NCBI RefSeq assembly: GCF_012726265.1
Contig: NZ_JAASAG010000006.1
Span: 124,001-188,000 of the forward strand
Direction: 5' to 3'
Length of the DNA: 64,000 bases
Source: Streptomyces sp. HNM0575
Lineage (GTDB): Bacteria > Actinomycetota > Actinomycetes > Streptomycetales > Streptomycetaceae
Shown: positions 17,598 through 25,761 of the stretch, in pieces
How positions within the stretch are numbered: position 1 is the first letter of the stretch
Layout: each line of letters opens with the position of its first letter
Notes under the pieces: generated by a model
Told to the model about the DNA's origin: nothing
The model's database searches: none
What the model saw: only the letters and a program-made list of their open reading frames with translations
Made by a program: the position numbers and the translations under genes

Positions 17598-20143
17598 GCC
17601 AGTTCCGCGACGCCGGTGATCCGGTGCAGCGGATATGTGCGGACCTCGTCGGCGGTGTGGTCGTACGCCGTGACGAGTCCGCCCTCCACCTTCACCGGTG
17701 CGATCACGCGCCGGCTGGCGGCGCCGTCGGCGTTGACGTAGCCGATCCACAGCGCCTCGCCCGACACCGCCGCCGAACGCATCGTGGCGATCGTGTCCGC
17801 CGACGTCGTACGCGGCAGGGGCCCGCCGGAGGCGTCCTGTGTCTTGGGCCCGCGCCCCGGCGGCCTGGCCGCCCTGGTCTCCGCGTTCGCCGCGTGGTCG
17901 CCGGCCCTGATAGCCCGCACGGCGGCGGTCAGCAGCGCCGCGTCCGGCACGGGCGGCCCGTCGGGCACCGGCTCGGGCGGGGTGCGCGGCGGTGTGCGGT
18001 GGGCGTCGGCGCGGGCGATCAGCACATCGCCCTCAGCGGACTCGGCGGCCGGTGCGTACCCCATCTCCCGTAGTTTCGCGAGCAGTTGGTCCGGCGGCAG
18101 CGGCGAGGCGAGCACCGTGGGCGCGAGCAGCCGCAGCCGCATCGGCGCCGAGCGCCTGTCGGCGGTGATCTCGGTGAGCAGCGCGTCGTCGTCGCAGCGT
18201 ACGTACGAGGACGCGGCGCCGACGCGCAGCCTGCCGTGCCTGCGGGCGACGTCGTCCACGAGGTAACTCAGCGGCTGCGGCACGGGAGTTCGCGAGTGCG
18301 CGGCGAGAAACGCGTGGATGTCGCTCGCGGTGCGGCCCGCGTCGAGCGCGCGGCGCACGGAGCCCGGCGTGAAGCGGTACACGGTGGCGCCCCCCTTGGA
18401 CTCGACGTCGGCCAGGACGTCCAGCATGGCGGCGAGCGGGCGCTGAAGCGGGCCGGGCGCGACCGCCGTCAGATCGGCCTGGAGCAGGATGTGGTCCAGC
18501 GGCTCGGGCAGGAGCGGCGCGAGGCGGCCCGCGGCCCTGGCCGCGGCGGCCTCCAGCTCGGCCGCGGTGCGGCTGCCGCCGTCCGGCGCCACCAGTTCAC
18601 GCGCGTACGAGGCGAGCGCGCCGCGCCCCGTCAGCCCCAGCAACTCGGCCTCGTGCAGGGCCCATTCGGCCAGCTGCGTGCGCAGGTCGCCCGAAGCCGC
18701 CCCCGCCGCGCCGCCGGTGCCGCGCAGCGGGCGCTCCCAGCGCAGCCGCTCCAGGACGGAGTGGCGCGTGGGGGCCGAGCCGGGTTCGAGGGCGGCGAGC
18801 AGCTCCAGGGTGCGGCGGCGCACATCGGCGGCGAGGCCGCGGTCGAGGCCCTGGCCGAGCGCGGCGAGACCGCGTCCCTTGGCGTCGCGGGTGCCGACCA
18901 GGCCCGGTACGCGGGTGCCGTGCAGCCAGCGCAGCACGATCCGGGACCAGCGCTCGTGCGCGGGGCGGGCCAGCCACTCGTCGTAGGCGGGCGTCGGCGC
19001 GTACCCCTCGTCGGGCTCGCTGTCGGACGCCGACAGGCCCGCGGTGTAGGCGAGTTCGACCCAGAAGGCCGCCGTCGGCTCCGGCAGGTCGAGCGCGGCG
19101 GCGCTGCGCTTGAGGTCCCGTACGCCGAGGCCGCCCGCGCGCAGCACGGACGGCGGGTCGCTCTCCCAGTCGGACAGCAGATCCTCCAGCGTGCCGAGCG
19201 CGGCCAGCGCCTGCCCCGCGGCCGTCTCGTCGACGGCCTCCGGCGGATACTCGCGGCGCACCGCGGGCGGCGGGGCGAGCGGCTCCACGTCGCGGTGCGC
19301 ACGCCCGCCGCGCAGATGCAGGGCGACCTCGCGGGGCAGCACGACGGTGCGCGGCGCGGTCCGCACCAGCAGCCCGCGGTCGAGCAGCCAAGTGACGGGC
19401 GCCGAGGGCATGTCGCTCTGCACGGATCCGTACGGCGGCCCCCAGCGCAGCCTGTCGAGCATCGCGAGGGATTCGACGGGCGCGCCCTCCAGCAGGGCGT
19501 CGGTGCGCTCGCGGTCGGCGAAGAGCGCGGAGAGGGCTGCCAGCGCGCTCACCGGGTCGTGCGTCCCGGGCAGTCCGGCGTGGGCGAGGATGTCCTGGAG
19601 CCGGCCCGGCGACATCCCGGCGGTCGCCTCGGCGAGCGTCGGGCCGAGACCCGTGGGCGACGGAGCGGACGGGGACGGAGTGAGCAACTCCCTTGCGGTG
19701 CGCACCAGATGGAGCCGGTCGTCGTCGCCCCACAGCAGCGCCTGCTCGCGCAGGGTGCGCAGGGCGCGGGACAGTTCGGCGGCGACGGCCTCGCGGGTGG
19801 CGGCGCCCGCGGGATCCGCGTAATCCGTGTCCGGGCCGCCCGTGTCCGCTTCCGGGTCGCCGGCCAGCAGCGCTTCGAGCGTCCCGTACGGGCACGGGTC
19901 GGGAGCCACGGCGATGGCCTCGGCCGTCTGGAGCGCGAACCTGTCCAGCCTCTCCACCGCCCGCACGACGGAGGCACGGGTGCCGGCGCGGGTGGCGAGC
20001 TGCGTGAGGTCGTTGGGGACGGGCGAGAGCAGGTCCGGGCGGGTGCGGAGCAGCTCGGCGAGCGCCGCGTCGTCGCGTGCGCGCAGATCGTCGGCGAGCG
20101 TACGGGGTGCGGCGCCGCTGCCGCCGCTGTGCTCGGTGCTCAT
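17594..20143 (-). CDS. Helicase_C_3 (XPB/Ssl2-like) and WYL-domain protein
   Basis: This large 849-residue protein has no ATPase motifs. It begins with an all-alpha array (ADDLRARDDAALAELLRTRPDLL, residues 13-35) typical of actinobacterial helicase-associated proteins. It has the Helicase_C_3-like segment LLPEPLDHILLQADLTAVAPGPL (about 563-585) with the following VESKGGATVYRFTPGSVRRALD. It closes with a WYL-like beta module (ALWIGYVNADGAASRRVIAP) running to the end. WYL modules bind ligands or nucleic acid. Orthologues are conserved across actinobacteria (Rv0862c-type), but the function is unknown; DNA binding is likely. The ATG at 20143 has no clear Shine-Dalgarno site. It overlaps DUF4326 by four bases and is divergent from the membrane protein. 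Confidence 0.85.
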   Translation of the reverse strand: MSTEHSGGSGAAPRTLADDLRARDDAALAELLRTRPDLLSPVPNDLTQLATRAGTRASVVRAVERLDRFALQTAEAIAVAPDPCPYGTLEALLAGDPEADTGGPDTDYADPAGAATREAVAAELSRALRTLREQALLWGDDDRLHLVRTARELLTPSPSAPSPTGLGPTLAEATAGMSPGRLQDILAHAGLPGTHDPVSALAALSALFADRERTDALLEGAPVESLAMLDRLRWGPPYGSVQSDMPSAPVTWLLDRGLLVRTAPRTVVLPREVALHLRGGRAHRDVEPLAPPPAVRREYPPEAVDETAAGQALAALGTLEDLLSDWESDPPSVLRAGGLGVRDLKRSAAALDLPEPTAAFWVELAYTAGLSASDSEPDEGYAPTPAYDEWLARPAHERWSRIVLRWLHGTRVPGLVGTRDAKGRGLAALGQGLDRGLAADVRRRTLELLAALEPGSAPTRHSVLERLRWERPLRGTGGAAGAASGDLRTQLAEWALHEAELLGLTGRGALASYARELVAPDGGSRTAAELEAAAARAAGRLAPLLPEPLDHILLQADLTAVAPGPLQRPLAAMLDVLADVESKGGATVYRFTPGSVRRALDAGRTASDIHAFLAAHSRTPVPQPLSYLVDDVARRHGRLRVGAASSYVRCDDDALLTEITADRRSAPMRLRLLAPTVLASPLPPDQLLAKLREMGYAPAAESAEGDVLIARADAHRTPPRTPPEPVPDGPPVPDAALLTAAVRAIRAGDHAANAETRAARPPGRGPKTQDASGGPLPRTTSADTIATMRSAAVSGEALWIGYVNADGAASRRVIAPVKVEGGLVTAYDHTADEVRTYPLHRITGVAELA

Positions 20144-20239
20144 CCAGCCCACGTTAGCGCGGGCCGCGCAGGGTAACGTCGGGGACGAGCCTGGCAACGG
20201 CAGGGCAGGCGCCAAGGGCTAGCAGTCGTTGGGGAATTG

Positions 20240-21415
20240 GTGGGGATCGAGAGCGACAAGCTCGTATTCGATTATCTGAGCCGGATCGGCGACCTGGCCC
20301 ACAGCACGCCGATGACGGCCGCGGAACGGGCACGCCTGGTGAACGGCCTGCGCGGCGAGATCGACCGGATGCGGGCCGAGCAGGCCGGCGTCGAGACCAA
20401 GGCCGGGGTGAAGAAGATCCTCGCGCGGCTCGGCAAGCCCGAGGAGGTCGTGGCGGCGCGGGGCTCGGGCGGCTCCGGGGCCTCCGGTGACTCCACCGGT
20501 TTCGGCGGGTCCACCGGGTCCGGCGGTTTCGGTGGTTTCGGCGGATCCGGCGCTTCCGGGGCAGGCGGCGGCTCCGGCCCCATCGGACCGGGCACTGGAT
20601 CGCGCACCGGATCCGATGGCGAACCCTCCGGCAGGATCCCGAAGATCTCCCTGCGCAAGCGCCCCTCCGAGCCTCCGGCGCCCGCCGCCCCCACCGCCTC
20701 GTACGGCGCCTCCGCGCCCCATCTCGCGGGCATGGACGAGCTGGGCCCCGAGGAGTCCGACCCGGACTGGTGGCGTGTCGACCCCACTCCGTACGGCGAC
20801 GGCGGCGGCAGCCGTACGTTCGGGGAGCCGGTGCCCGGATTCGTGGGCGGAATCGAGCTGCCCGAGCTGCTCAAGCCGCCGCCCGGCGGCGGCGAGGAGG
20901 GCGAGCAACGCCCGGCGGGCGCCCGCCCGTTGAGCCCGGTTCCGGCGGCGCGCAAGGCGCCGGACGACGAGACCGTCGAGGAAGACGCGGCGGGCGGCGT
21001 CGGTGCGGGCGCGGCGGGCCGCGCCCGGCGGCTGTGGCCCGGGCGTGCGCGCCTCGCGGGTGCCGGCCGTCGCGCGGGCGGCGTCGTGGAGTGGGGCGCG
21101 GCCGTGGTGCTGGTGGCCGGTGCCGTCTCCGGCTCGCTGATCGCGCTCGCCGTGGGCTGGCTCGCGGCCTGGTGGTCGCCGCGCCTGCGCCGTACGGAGG
21201 CGAAGTGGGCCGCGGCGGGCATGCCGGGACTCGTCGCCGCGGGCACGGCCGTGTGGCTGTGGGGCCGGGCCGAACGACGGTGGGGCGAACCGCTGGCCGA
21301 GGGCGGCAAGGAGCTGGGCCGTGCGCTCACGGAGGCGGGGCCCGTGGTGCTGCGCGTCGCGGCCGTCGCCAGCGCGCTGTTCCTCGTCTGGCGCGCCCGG
21401 CGGCCCCGGGCGTGA
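20240..21415 (+). CDS. membrane protein with HAAS-like N-terminal domain and Gly-rich linker
   Basis: The 391-residue protein starts with a helical KLVFDYLSRIGDLAHSTPMT segment and LVNGLRGEIDRMRAE (about residues 6-45), resembling HAAS-type domains of actinobacterial membrane proteins. A Gly/Ser repeat linker of about 60 residues (from 75) and a Pro-rich acidic stretch follow. Three to four C-terminal hydrophobic segments begin at VVEWGAAVVLVAGAVSG (about 281), GMPGLVAAGTAVWLWG and VVLRVAAVASALFLVW. Function unknown. GTG at 20240 with GGGGAA upstream is preferred; TTG at 20237 is the alternative. It is divergent from the WYL protein. Confidence 0.7.
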   Translation: MGIESDKLVFDYLSRIGDLAHSTPMTAAERARLVNGLRGEIDRMRAEQAGVETKAGVKKILARLGKPEEVVAARGSGGSGASGDSTGFGGSTGSGGFGGFGGSGASGAGGGSGPIGPGTGSRTGSDGEPSGRIPKISLRKRPSEPPAPAAPTASYGASAPHLAGMDELGPEESDPDWWRVDPTPYGDGGGSRTFGEPVPGFVGGIELPELLKPPPGGGEEGEQRPAGARPLSPVPAARKAPDDETVEEDAAGGVGAGAAGRARRLWPGRARLAGAGRRAGGVVEWGAAVVLVAGAVSGSLIALAVGWLAAWWSPRLRRTEAKWAAAGMPGLVAAGTAVWLWGRAERRWGEPLAEGGKELGRALTEAGPVVLRVAAVASALFLVWRARRPRA

Positions 21416-21534
21416 GCACGTCGGAGGACGCCCGCGCAGAGCCCGTACGAACCGCGCCGATCGCTTGAGGCAGCGCTCACGGCGGGCTTCGTGGCGGTGC
21501 GCGCGGGTGTGGCCGCCGTGGGACGCTGAGCGTC

Positions 21535-22455
21535 ATGGCTCAACTCACCGTGGCGACCTGCCAGTTCCCCGTCGACGCCCGCATCGACAGCAACTGCCGC
21601 CATGTCACACGCCAGTTGAGACACGCGAAGGAACAGGGCGCGGACATCGCGCACTTCCCCGAGGCCGCCCTCTCCGGCTACGCGGGCGTGGACTTCGCCG
21701 ATCACCGCGGATTCGACTGGGAGTTGCTCGAATCCTGCACCCGGCGCGTGATGGAGCTCGCCGCCGAACTGCGGCTGTGGGTGGTGCTCGGCTCGGCGCA
21801 TCCGCTGACCGGGGACCACAAACCGCACAACAGCCTGTACGTCATCGACGACTCCGGTTCCCTCGTCGACCGCTACGACAAGCGCTTCTGCTCCGGCGAC
21901 CCCGAGGCCCGCACCGGCGACCTGGCGCACTACACACCGGGCGACCACCCGGTCGTCTTCACCGTCGGCGGCGTCCGCTGCGCCACGCTGATCTGCTACG
22001 ACTTCCGATTCCCCGAGCTGTACCGCGAGTACAAGCGGCAGGGCGTGCAGCTGGTCCTGCACTCCTTCCACGCCGGGCACATGTCGCCCGCCAAGCTCGC
22101 CGCCATCCGCGAGGCGATCGGCGAGGACGTGCTGCGCCTCAACACGGGCGACACGTACCCCGGCATCACGATGCCCGCGACGATGACCGCCGAGGCGGCG
22201 GCGAACCACGTATGGATCAGCTGCCCCAACTCCTCGGCCAGGGAAAGCTGTTGGGGTGCCTTCTTCGTGCGCGCCGACGGCGTCACCACGGGCCGGCTGC
22301 CGCGCAACCGCTCCGGCGTGCTGATCTCCACGGTCGACACCGAAGCCCCGCTGTACGACTCCACCCGGCACTGGCGCGCACGCGCGATGGACGGAGTGCT
22401 CAACAGCGGTACCACGGTGCGCGATCCGCGCTCCGAGCAGCGCACCCGGCTCTAG
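21535..22455 (+). CDS. carbon-nitrogen hydrolase (nitrilase superfamily)
   Basis: This 306-residue enzyme shows the complete nitrilase-superfamily triad: Glu43 in HFPEAALSGY, Lys116 in RYDKRF and Cys154 in TLICYDFRFPE. The superfamily hydrolyses nitriles, amides, carbamoyl groups or ureido acids through a thioester on the cysteine. The substrate branch cannot be assigned by eye. The extended PKLAAIREAIGEDVLRLNTG region is a feature of a predicted-amidohydrolase group in actinomycetes. The ATG at 21535 begins the conserved LTVATCQFPVD. It is cytoplasmic and followed 37 nt later by a HAD phosphatase, possibly co-transcribed. Confidence 0.9.
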   Translation: MAQLTVATCQFPVDARIDSNCRHVTRQLRHAKEQGADIAHFPEAALSGYAGVDFADHRGFDWELLESCTRRVMELAAELRLWVVLGSAHPLTGDHKPHNSLYVIDDSGSLVDRYDKRFCSGDPEARTGDLAHYTPGDHPVVFTVGGVRCATLICYDFRFPELYREYKRQGVQLVLHSFHAGHMSPAKLAAIREAIGEDVLRLNTGDTYPGITMPATMTAEAAANHVWISCPNSSARESCWGAFFVRADGVTTGRLPRNRSGVLISTVDTEAPLYDSTRHWRARAMDGVLNSGTTVRDPRSEQRTRL

Positions 22456-22492
22456 CGGGGGCGGCCCGCCCGGTCCGGCGCCGCGGGGCAGA

Positions 22493-23188
22493 ATGGCCGA
22501 TATGGCTTCGTACGACCAGCATCCTCCTGCCGCCCCGCACGGCACGGGCGCCGCCGGACTCCCGGTCCCCACCGTCGGCTTCGACCTCGACATGACGCTC
22601 ATCGACAGCCGCCCCGGCATCGAGGCCACCTACGAGGCACTGTCCGCCGAGACCGGCACGTACATCGACTCCGCGCTGACCGTGACCCGCCTCGGGCCGC
22701 CCCTGGAACAGGAGTTGGCGCACTGGTTCCCCGACGGCGACATCCCGTGGGCCGCCGACCGCTACCGCGAGCTGTATCCGCGGTACGCGATCGAGCCGTC
22801 CCCCGCGCTGCCCGGCGCCCGCGAAGCCGTCGCCGCCGTACGCGAGGCGGGCGGCCGCGCCGTCGTCGTCACCGCGAAGCACGAGCCCAACGCCGGGCTC
22901 CATCTGGCACATCTCGGCATCGAGCCCGACGCCGTTGCGGGATGGCTGTGGGCGGAGGCGAAGGCGGAGGCGCTGCGGGAATTCGGCGCGAGCGTGTACG
23001 TGGGCGACCACACCGGCGACGTACGCGGAGCCAGGACCGCGGGCGCGCTCTCCGTCGCCGTGCCGACCGGGCCCTGCGACGCGGACGAACTGCGCGCGGC
23101 CGGTGCCGGAGTGGTACTGGAGGGCGGCCTGCCCGACTTCCCCGCCTGGTTCGCCCGCCACTGCTCGCGCTCGCGGAACGCGGGCTGA
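22493..23188 (+). CDS. HAD-superfamily phosphatase (phosphoglycolate phosphatase-like)
   Basis: The 231-residue protein carries the four HAD motifs: FDLDMTLID (nucleophile Asp31, general acid Asp33), VVVTAK, a lysine in WAEAKAEAL, and VYVGDHTGDVRGAR. An alpha-helical cap between motifs I and II resembles phosphoglycolate phosphatase (Gph) and beta-phosphoglucomutase relatives. The substrate is a small phosphate ester but is not otherwise determined. The start may be the ATG at 22493 or the second one at 22502; either leaves the core intact. Probably co-transcribed with the nitrilase. Confidence 0.85.
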   Translation: MADMASYDQHPPAAPHGTGAAGLPVPTVGFDLDMTLIDSRPGIEATYEALSAETGTYIDSALTVTRLGPPLEQELAHWFPDGDIPWAADRYRELYPRYAIEPSPALPGAREAVAAVREAGGRAVVVTAKHEPNAGLHLAHLGIEPDAVAGWLWAEAKAEALREFGASVYVGDHTGDVRGARTAGALSVAVPTGPCDADELRAAGAGVVLEGGLPDFPAWFARHCSRSRNAG

Positions 23189-23536
23189 GCGGGGCCCGTT
23201 GTGACCCCTGTGGCCTGGGCGTAGTTCCGGGCCGGGCGGCCTTGCGCAAGCGCCGCTGAAGGGCTCGGCCGACGCGGGACGGCCCCGCCGGATCGTACGA
23301 GAAGATCACCGGGCCGGGACGTTTCAGTGTTGACGAAGCGAGGGTAGATCGGTGGGCAATACGGAGGACGCGGAGGAACCGCTCGGCGCCATATGGTCAC
23401 CGGGCACCGGGGATTAGCCTTGGTGTGAGCGGGTCATTCGGCCCGCTCAGCTTGCTCTTCGGAGCCAGATTCAGAAGAGATCACAGGTTTCAGGACGCAG
23501 CCGAGGCTGCCCGGCAGTACGAGGACGAGGACAGAC
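23189..23536. other. 348-nt region upstream of the cold-shock gene
   Basis: No protein gene is supported. The first part has an imperfect inverted repeat centred on the palindrome CTTGCGCAAG (23241-23250) with GC-rich flanks, probably a terminator for the HAD gene. A TTGACG at 23330-23335 lacks a matching -10. A 21-codon GTG ORF (23352-23417) is possible but unremarkable. The part from 23415 is the probable leader of the cold-shock gene. Confidence 0.5.
23415..23449 (+). promoter_or_regulatory. candidate -10 element and 5'-leader hairpin of cold-shock gene
   Basis: A TAGCCT hexamer (23415-23420) is followed by a perfect 8-bp stem, TGAGCGGG at 23426-23433 with CCCGCTCA at 23442-23449, around an 8-nt loop. 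If the hexamer is a -10 box the transcript would begin with this hairpin and carry a leader of about 110 nt, as expected for cold-shock mRNAs. No good -35 is present. Confidence 0.35.
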
Positions 23537-23920
23537 GTGCCTACCGGCAAGGTCAAGTGGTTCAACAGCGAGAAGGGCTTCGGCTTCCTCTCCCGCGACG
23601 ACGGCGGCGATGTCTTCGTGCATTCCTCCGTGTTGCCGAGCGGAGTGGACGCGCTGAAGCCCGGCCAGAAGGTCGAGTTCGGCGTCGTCGCCGGGCAGCG
23701 CGGTGACCAGGCCCTCTCGGTGAGCGTGCTGGACCCGGCTCCCTCGGTCGCGGCGGCGCAGCGGCGCAAGCCCGACGAACTGGCCTCCATCGTCCAGGAC
23801 CTGACCACGCTGCTCGACGGCGTCGCCCAAGGTCTGGAGCGCGGCCGTTACCCGGACAAGCAGCACGGCCGCAAGATCGCCGGCATGCTGCGGGCGGTAG
23901 CGGACCAGCTCGACGTCTAG
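23537..23920 (+). CDS. cold-shock domain protein with C-terminal helical extension
   Basis: The 127-residue protein starts with a complete cold-shock domain: GKVKWFNSEKGFGFLSRDDG has RNP1-type aromatic residues and DVFVHSSVL has the RNP2 motif. A further 60 residues (KPDELASIVQDLTTLLDGVAQG onward) form a predicted helical tail rather than the usual 67-residue CspA. The longer form is the Streptomyces type next to the futalosine genes. It should bind single-stranded RNA or DNA as a chaperone. The start is GTG at 23537, with GAGGAC ribosome-like sequence upstream. Transcribed alone, convergent with mqnD. Confidence 0.92.
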   Translation: MPTGKVKWFNSEKGFGFLSRDDGGDVFVHSSVLPSGVDALKPGQKVEFGVVAGQRGDQALSVSVLDPAPSVAAAQRRKPDELASIVQDLTTLLDGVAQGLERGRYPDKQHGRKIAGMLRAVADQLDV

Positions 23921-23991
23921 GCGGTGTCCGGCCGCCGTCCGGCCACCGCGCACCGTCCGCCGCGCACCGGCCGCCGGGCCGGGCCGGGGCG

Positions 23992-24951
23992 CTACGGTCG
24001 CGGCGGGAAGGCGAGCGCCTCCTCGGGGAAGGCCGGCACCAGGCCCTCCGCGGCGGCACGGGTAAGCAGCCCCCGCACCGCGGCGATTCCGTCCTCACCG
24101 AGGTCGGCGGTGAACTCGTTGACGTAGAGCCCGATGTGCTGGTCCGCGACGGACGGGTCCATCTCCTGTGCGTGCTCCAGCACATACGGGCGGGACGCCT
24201 CCGGGTCCGCCCAGGCCGCCCGCACCGATTCGCGCGCCGCGTCCGCCAGCCGCAGCAGCATCTCCCGGCCCAGCGAACGGCGGGCGACGATCGCGCCCAG
24301 CGGGATCGGCAGGCCCGTGGTGTGCTCCCAGTGCTCGCCCATGTCGGCCAGCTTGTGCAGCCCGTACCGCTGGTATGTGAAGCGCGCCTCGTGGATGACC
24401 AGTCCCGCGTCGACCCTGCCGTCCCGCACGGCCGGCATGATCTCGTCGAACGGCAGCACCACCACCTCGCCCACTCCGCCCGGGACTTGCTCGGCCGCCC
24501 AGAGGCGGAAGAGCAGATACGCCGTGGAGCGTTCGCTCGGCACCGCGACCGTCCCGCCCTTCAGCGAGACCCCCTGGGTGCCGGATGCCTCGGTGGCGCC
24601 CCCGGCGAGCGGCTCCCGGGTCAGCACGAGCGGACCGCAGCCGCGGCCGAGGGCACCGCCGCAGGGCAGCAGGGCGTACTCACCGAGCACCCACGGCAGG
24701 ATCCCGTACGACACCTTCAGCACGTCGCCCTCGCCGCGCTCCGCCATGCCGTTGGTGATGTCGATGTCCGCGAACGTGACGTCGAGCGGAGGGGCGTCCG
24801 GCACCCGGCCGTGCGCCCAGGCGTCGAAGACGAAGGTGTCGTTAGGGCACGGGGAGAAGGCGATGCTCAGCGGGGCCTCGGCGGAATCCCGGCCGCCGTC
24901 CCTGCCGTCGGTGCCCCTGTCGTCCGTGCTCCTGTCGTCGGTGTCGCTCAT
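23992..24951 (-). CDS. mqnD: 1,4-dihydroxy-6-naphthoate synthase (futalosine menaquinone pathway)
   Basis: This 319-residue enzyme has the MqnD signature SIAFSPCPNDTFVFDAW (about residues 24-40), DIDITNGMAERGEGDVLKVSYG, and VPSERSTAYLLFRLW. It has DAGLVIHEARFTYQRYGL with the catalytic histidine of the VIHE motif. MqnD converts cyclic dehypoxanthinyl futalosine to 1,4-dihydroxy-6-naphthoate. It starts at ATG 24951, which overlaps the stop of mqnB as ATGA. The first 20 residues are a repetitive Asp/Thr/Gly tail not conserved in the family. Its presence implies menaquinone made by the futalosine route, usual in Streptomyces. Confidence 0.95.
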   Translation of the reverse strand: MSDTDDRSTDDRGTDGRDGGRDSAEAPLSIAFSPCPNDTFVFDAWAHGRVPDAPPLDVTFADIDITNGMAERGEGDVLKVSYGILPWVLGEYALLPCGGALGRGCGPLVLTREPLAGGATEASGTQGVSLKGGTVAVPSERSTAYLLFRLWAAEQVPGGVGEVVVLPFDEIMPAVRDGRVDAGLVIHEARFTYQRYGLHKLADMGEHWEHTTGLPIPLGAIVARRSLGREMLLRLADAARESVRAAWADPEASRPYVLEHAQEMDPSVADQHIGLYVNEFTADLGEDGIAAVRGLLTRAAAEGLVPAFPEEALAFPPRP

Positions 24952-25613
24952 GGCTCCCATGCTCGCAGCACGGGCAGCATCGCCGCGCAACCGGTCCCCA
25001 GGGCCGACAGCGCCTCCGGGATCCGCCAGGCCGCACGGTCGCGCGGGCCGACGGGATTGGAGACGGTGCGCAGCTCCATCGCCGGTACGCCGTGCAACGC
25101 CGCCGCCTCGGCCACCCCGAACCCCTCCATCGCCTCGCCGACCGCGCCCGGGTGGCGGGACGCCAACTCCCTTGCGCGGGCGGCCGTTCCGGTCACCGTG
25201 GAGACCGTGAGCAGCGGTCCGGACGCAGCGCCCGCCGCGTCGGCCACGTCCCGTACGAGCGCGGGCGGCGGACGGTGTTCCGCCCGGCCGAAACCCAGAT
25301 CGGCGACGGACGCGAAGCCCTCGGGGGTGGTGGCGCCGAGGTCCGCGGCCACGATCGACGAGGCGACGACGGTGCCGCCGAGCGGCTGCCCGAAGCCGCC
25401 GGCGATGCCCGCCGAGACGACGAGCGTGAAGGGCGAGCCGGAGGAGGCGGCGCGGGCGAGGGCGGTGGCAGTGCGGGCAGCGGCGGCGGCGGGACCGACT
25501 CCGGCGGCGGTCACCTCGGTTTCCGCGTTCTGTCCGGCCTGCTCCAGGCCCGCCGTCACGGCGTCCCGTTCGGCGGTCACGGCAGTGACGATCAGGATCC
25601 GCGCTGGGGACAT
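24948..25613 (-). CDS. mqnB: futalosine hydrolase
   Basis: The 221-residue protein is an MTA/SAH-nucleosidase-fold enzyme: ILIVTAVTAERDAV opens it, LVVSAGIAGGFG marks the purine site, and VGEAMEGFGVAEAA contains the EAMEG motif with the catalytic glutamate for ribose binding. Futalosine hydrolase releases hypoxanthine from futalosine in menaquinone synthesis. It is co-translated with mqnD by an ATGA overlap, which strengthens the assignment over a generic nucleosidase. Its ATG at 25613 has only a weak ribosome site. Confidence 0.93.
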   Translation of the reverse strand: MSPARILIVTAVTAERDAVTAGLEQAGQNAETEVTAAGVGPAAAAARTATALARAASSGSPFTLVVSAGIAGGFGQPLGGTVVASSIVAADLGATTPEGFASVADLGFGRAEHRPPPALVRDVADAAGAASGPLLTVSTVTGTAARARELASRHPGAVGEAMEGFGVAEAAALHGVPAMELRTVSNPVGPRDRAAWRIPEALSALGTGCAAMLPVLRAWEP

Positions 25614-25652
25614 GGCCGCAGGCTACCGGCGCGCGGATGCCCGGGCGTCCAC

Positions 25653-25726
25653 GGCCTCCGGTGTGCGCGAGGGCTCCGGTGTGCGCGAGGGTTCCGGCGT
25701 GCGCGAGGGCTCCGGGTGCTCGCGAA
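25653..25726. repeat. 18-bp tandem repeat, about four copies
   Basis: Units close to GGCTCCGGTGTGCGCGAG are repeated four times (25653-25671, 25672-25689, 25690-25707, 25708-25726) in the 148-nt gap between the MFS gene and mqnB. No open frame uses the tract convincingly. Confidence 0.8.
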
Positions 25727-25761
25727 GTCCGGCGGGGGTCACCCGCGAAGTCCGGTGCGGG

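Noticed and set aside
23235..23257. Inverted repeat resembling a rifamycin-associated element
   Set aside because: The CTTGCGCAAG core is similar to what I recall of that element, but it is one base short in the centre and 10 kb from the HelD-like gene, facing no rifamycin gene. It is more likely a terminator.
23425..23706. 93-codon frame overlapping the cold-shock gene
   Set aside because: It starts 4 nt after the -10-like hexamer and becomes Arg-rich once it enters the cold-shock gene in another frame. The cold-shock domain shows which frame is real.
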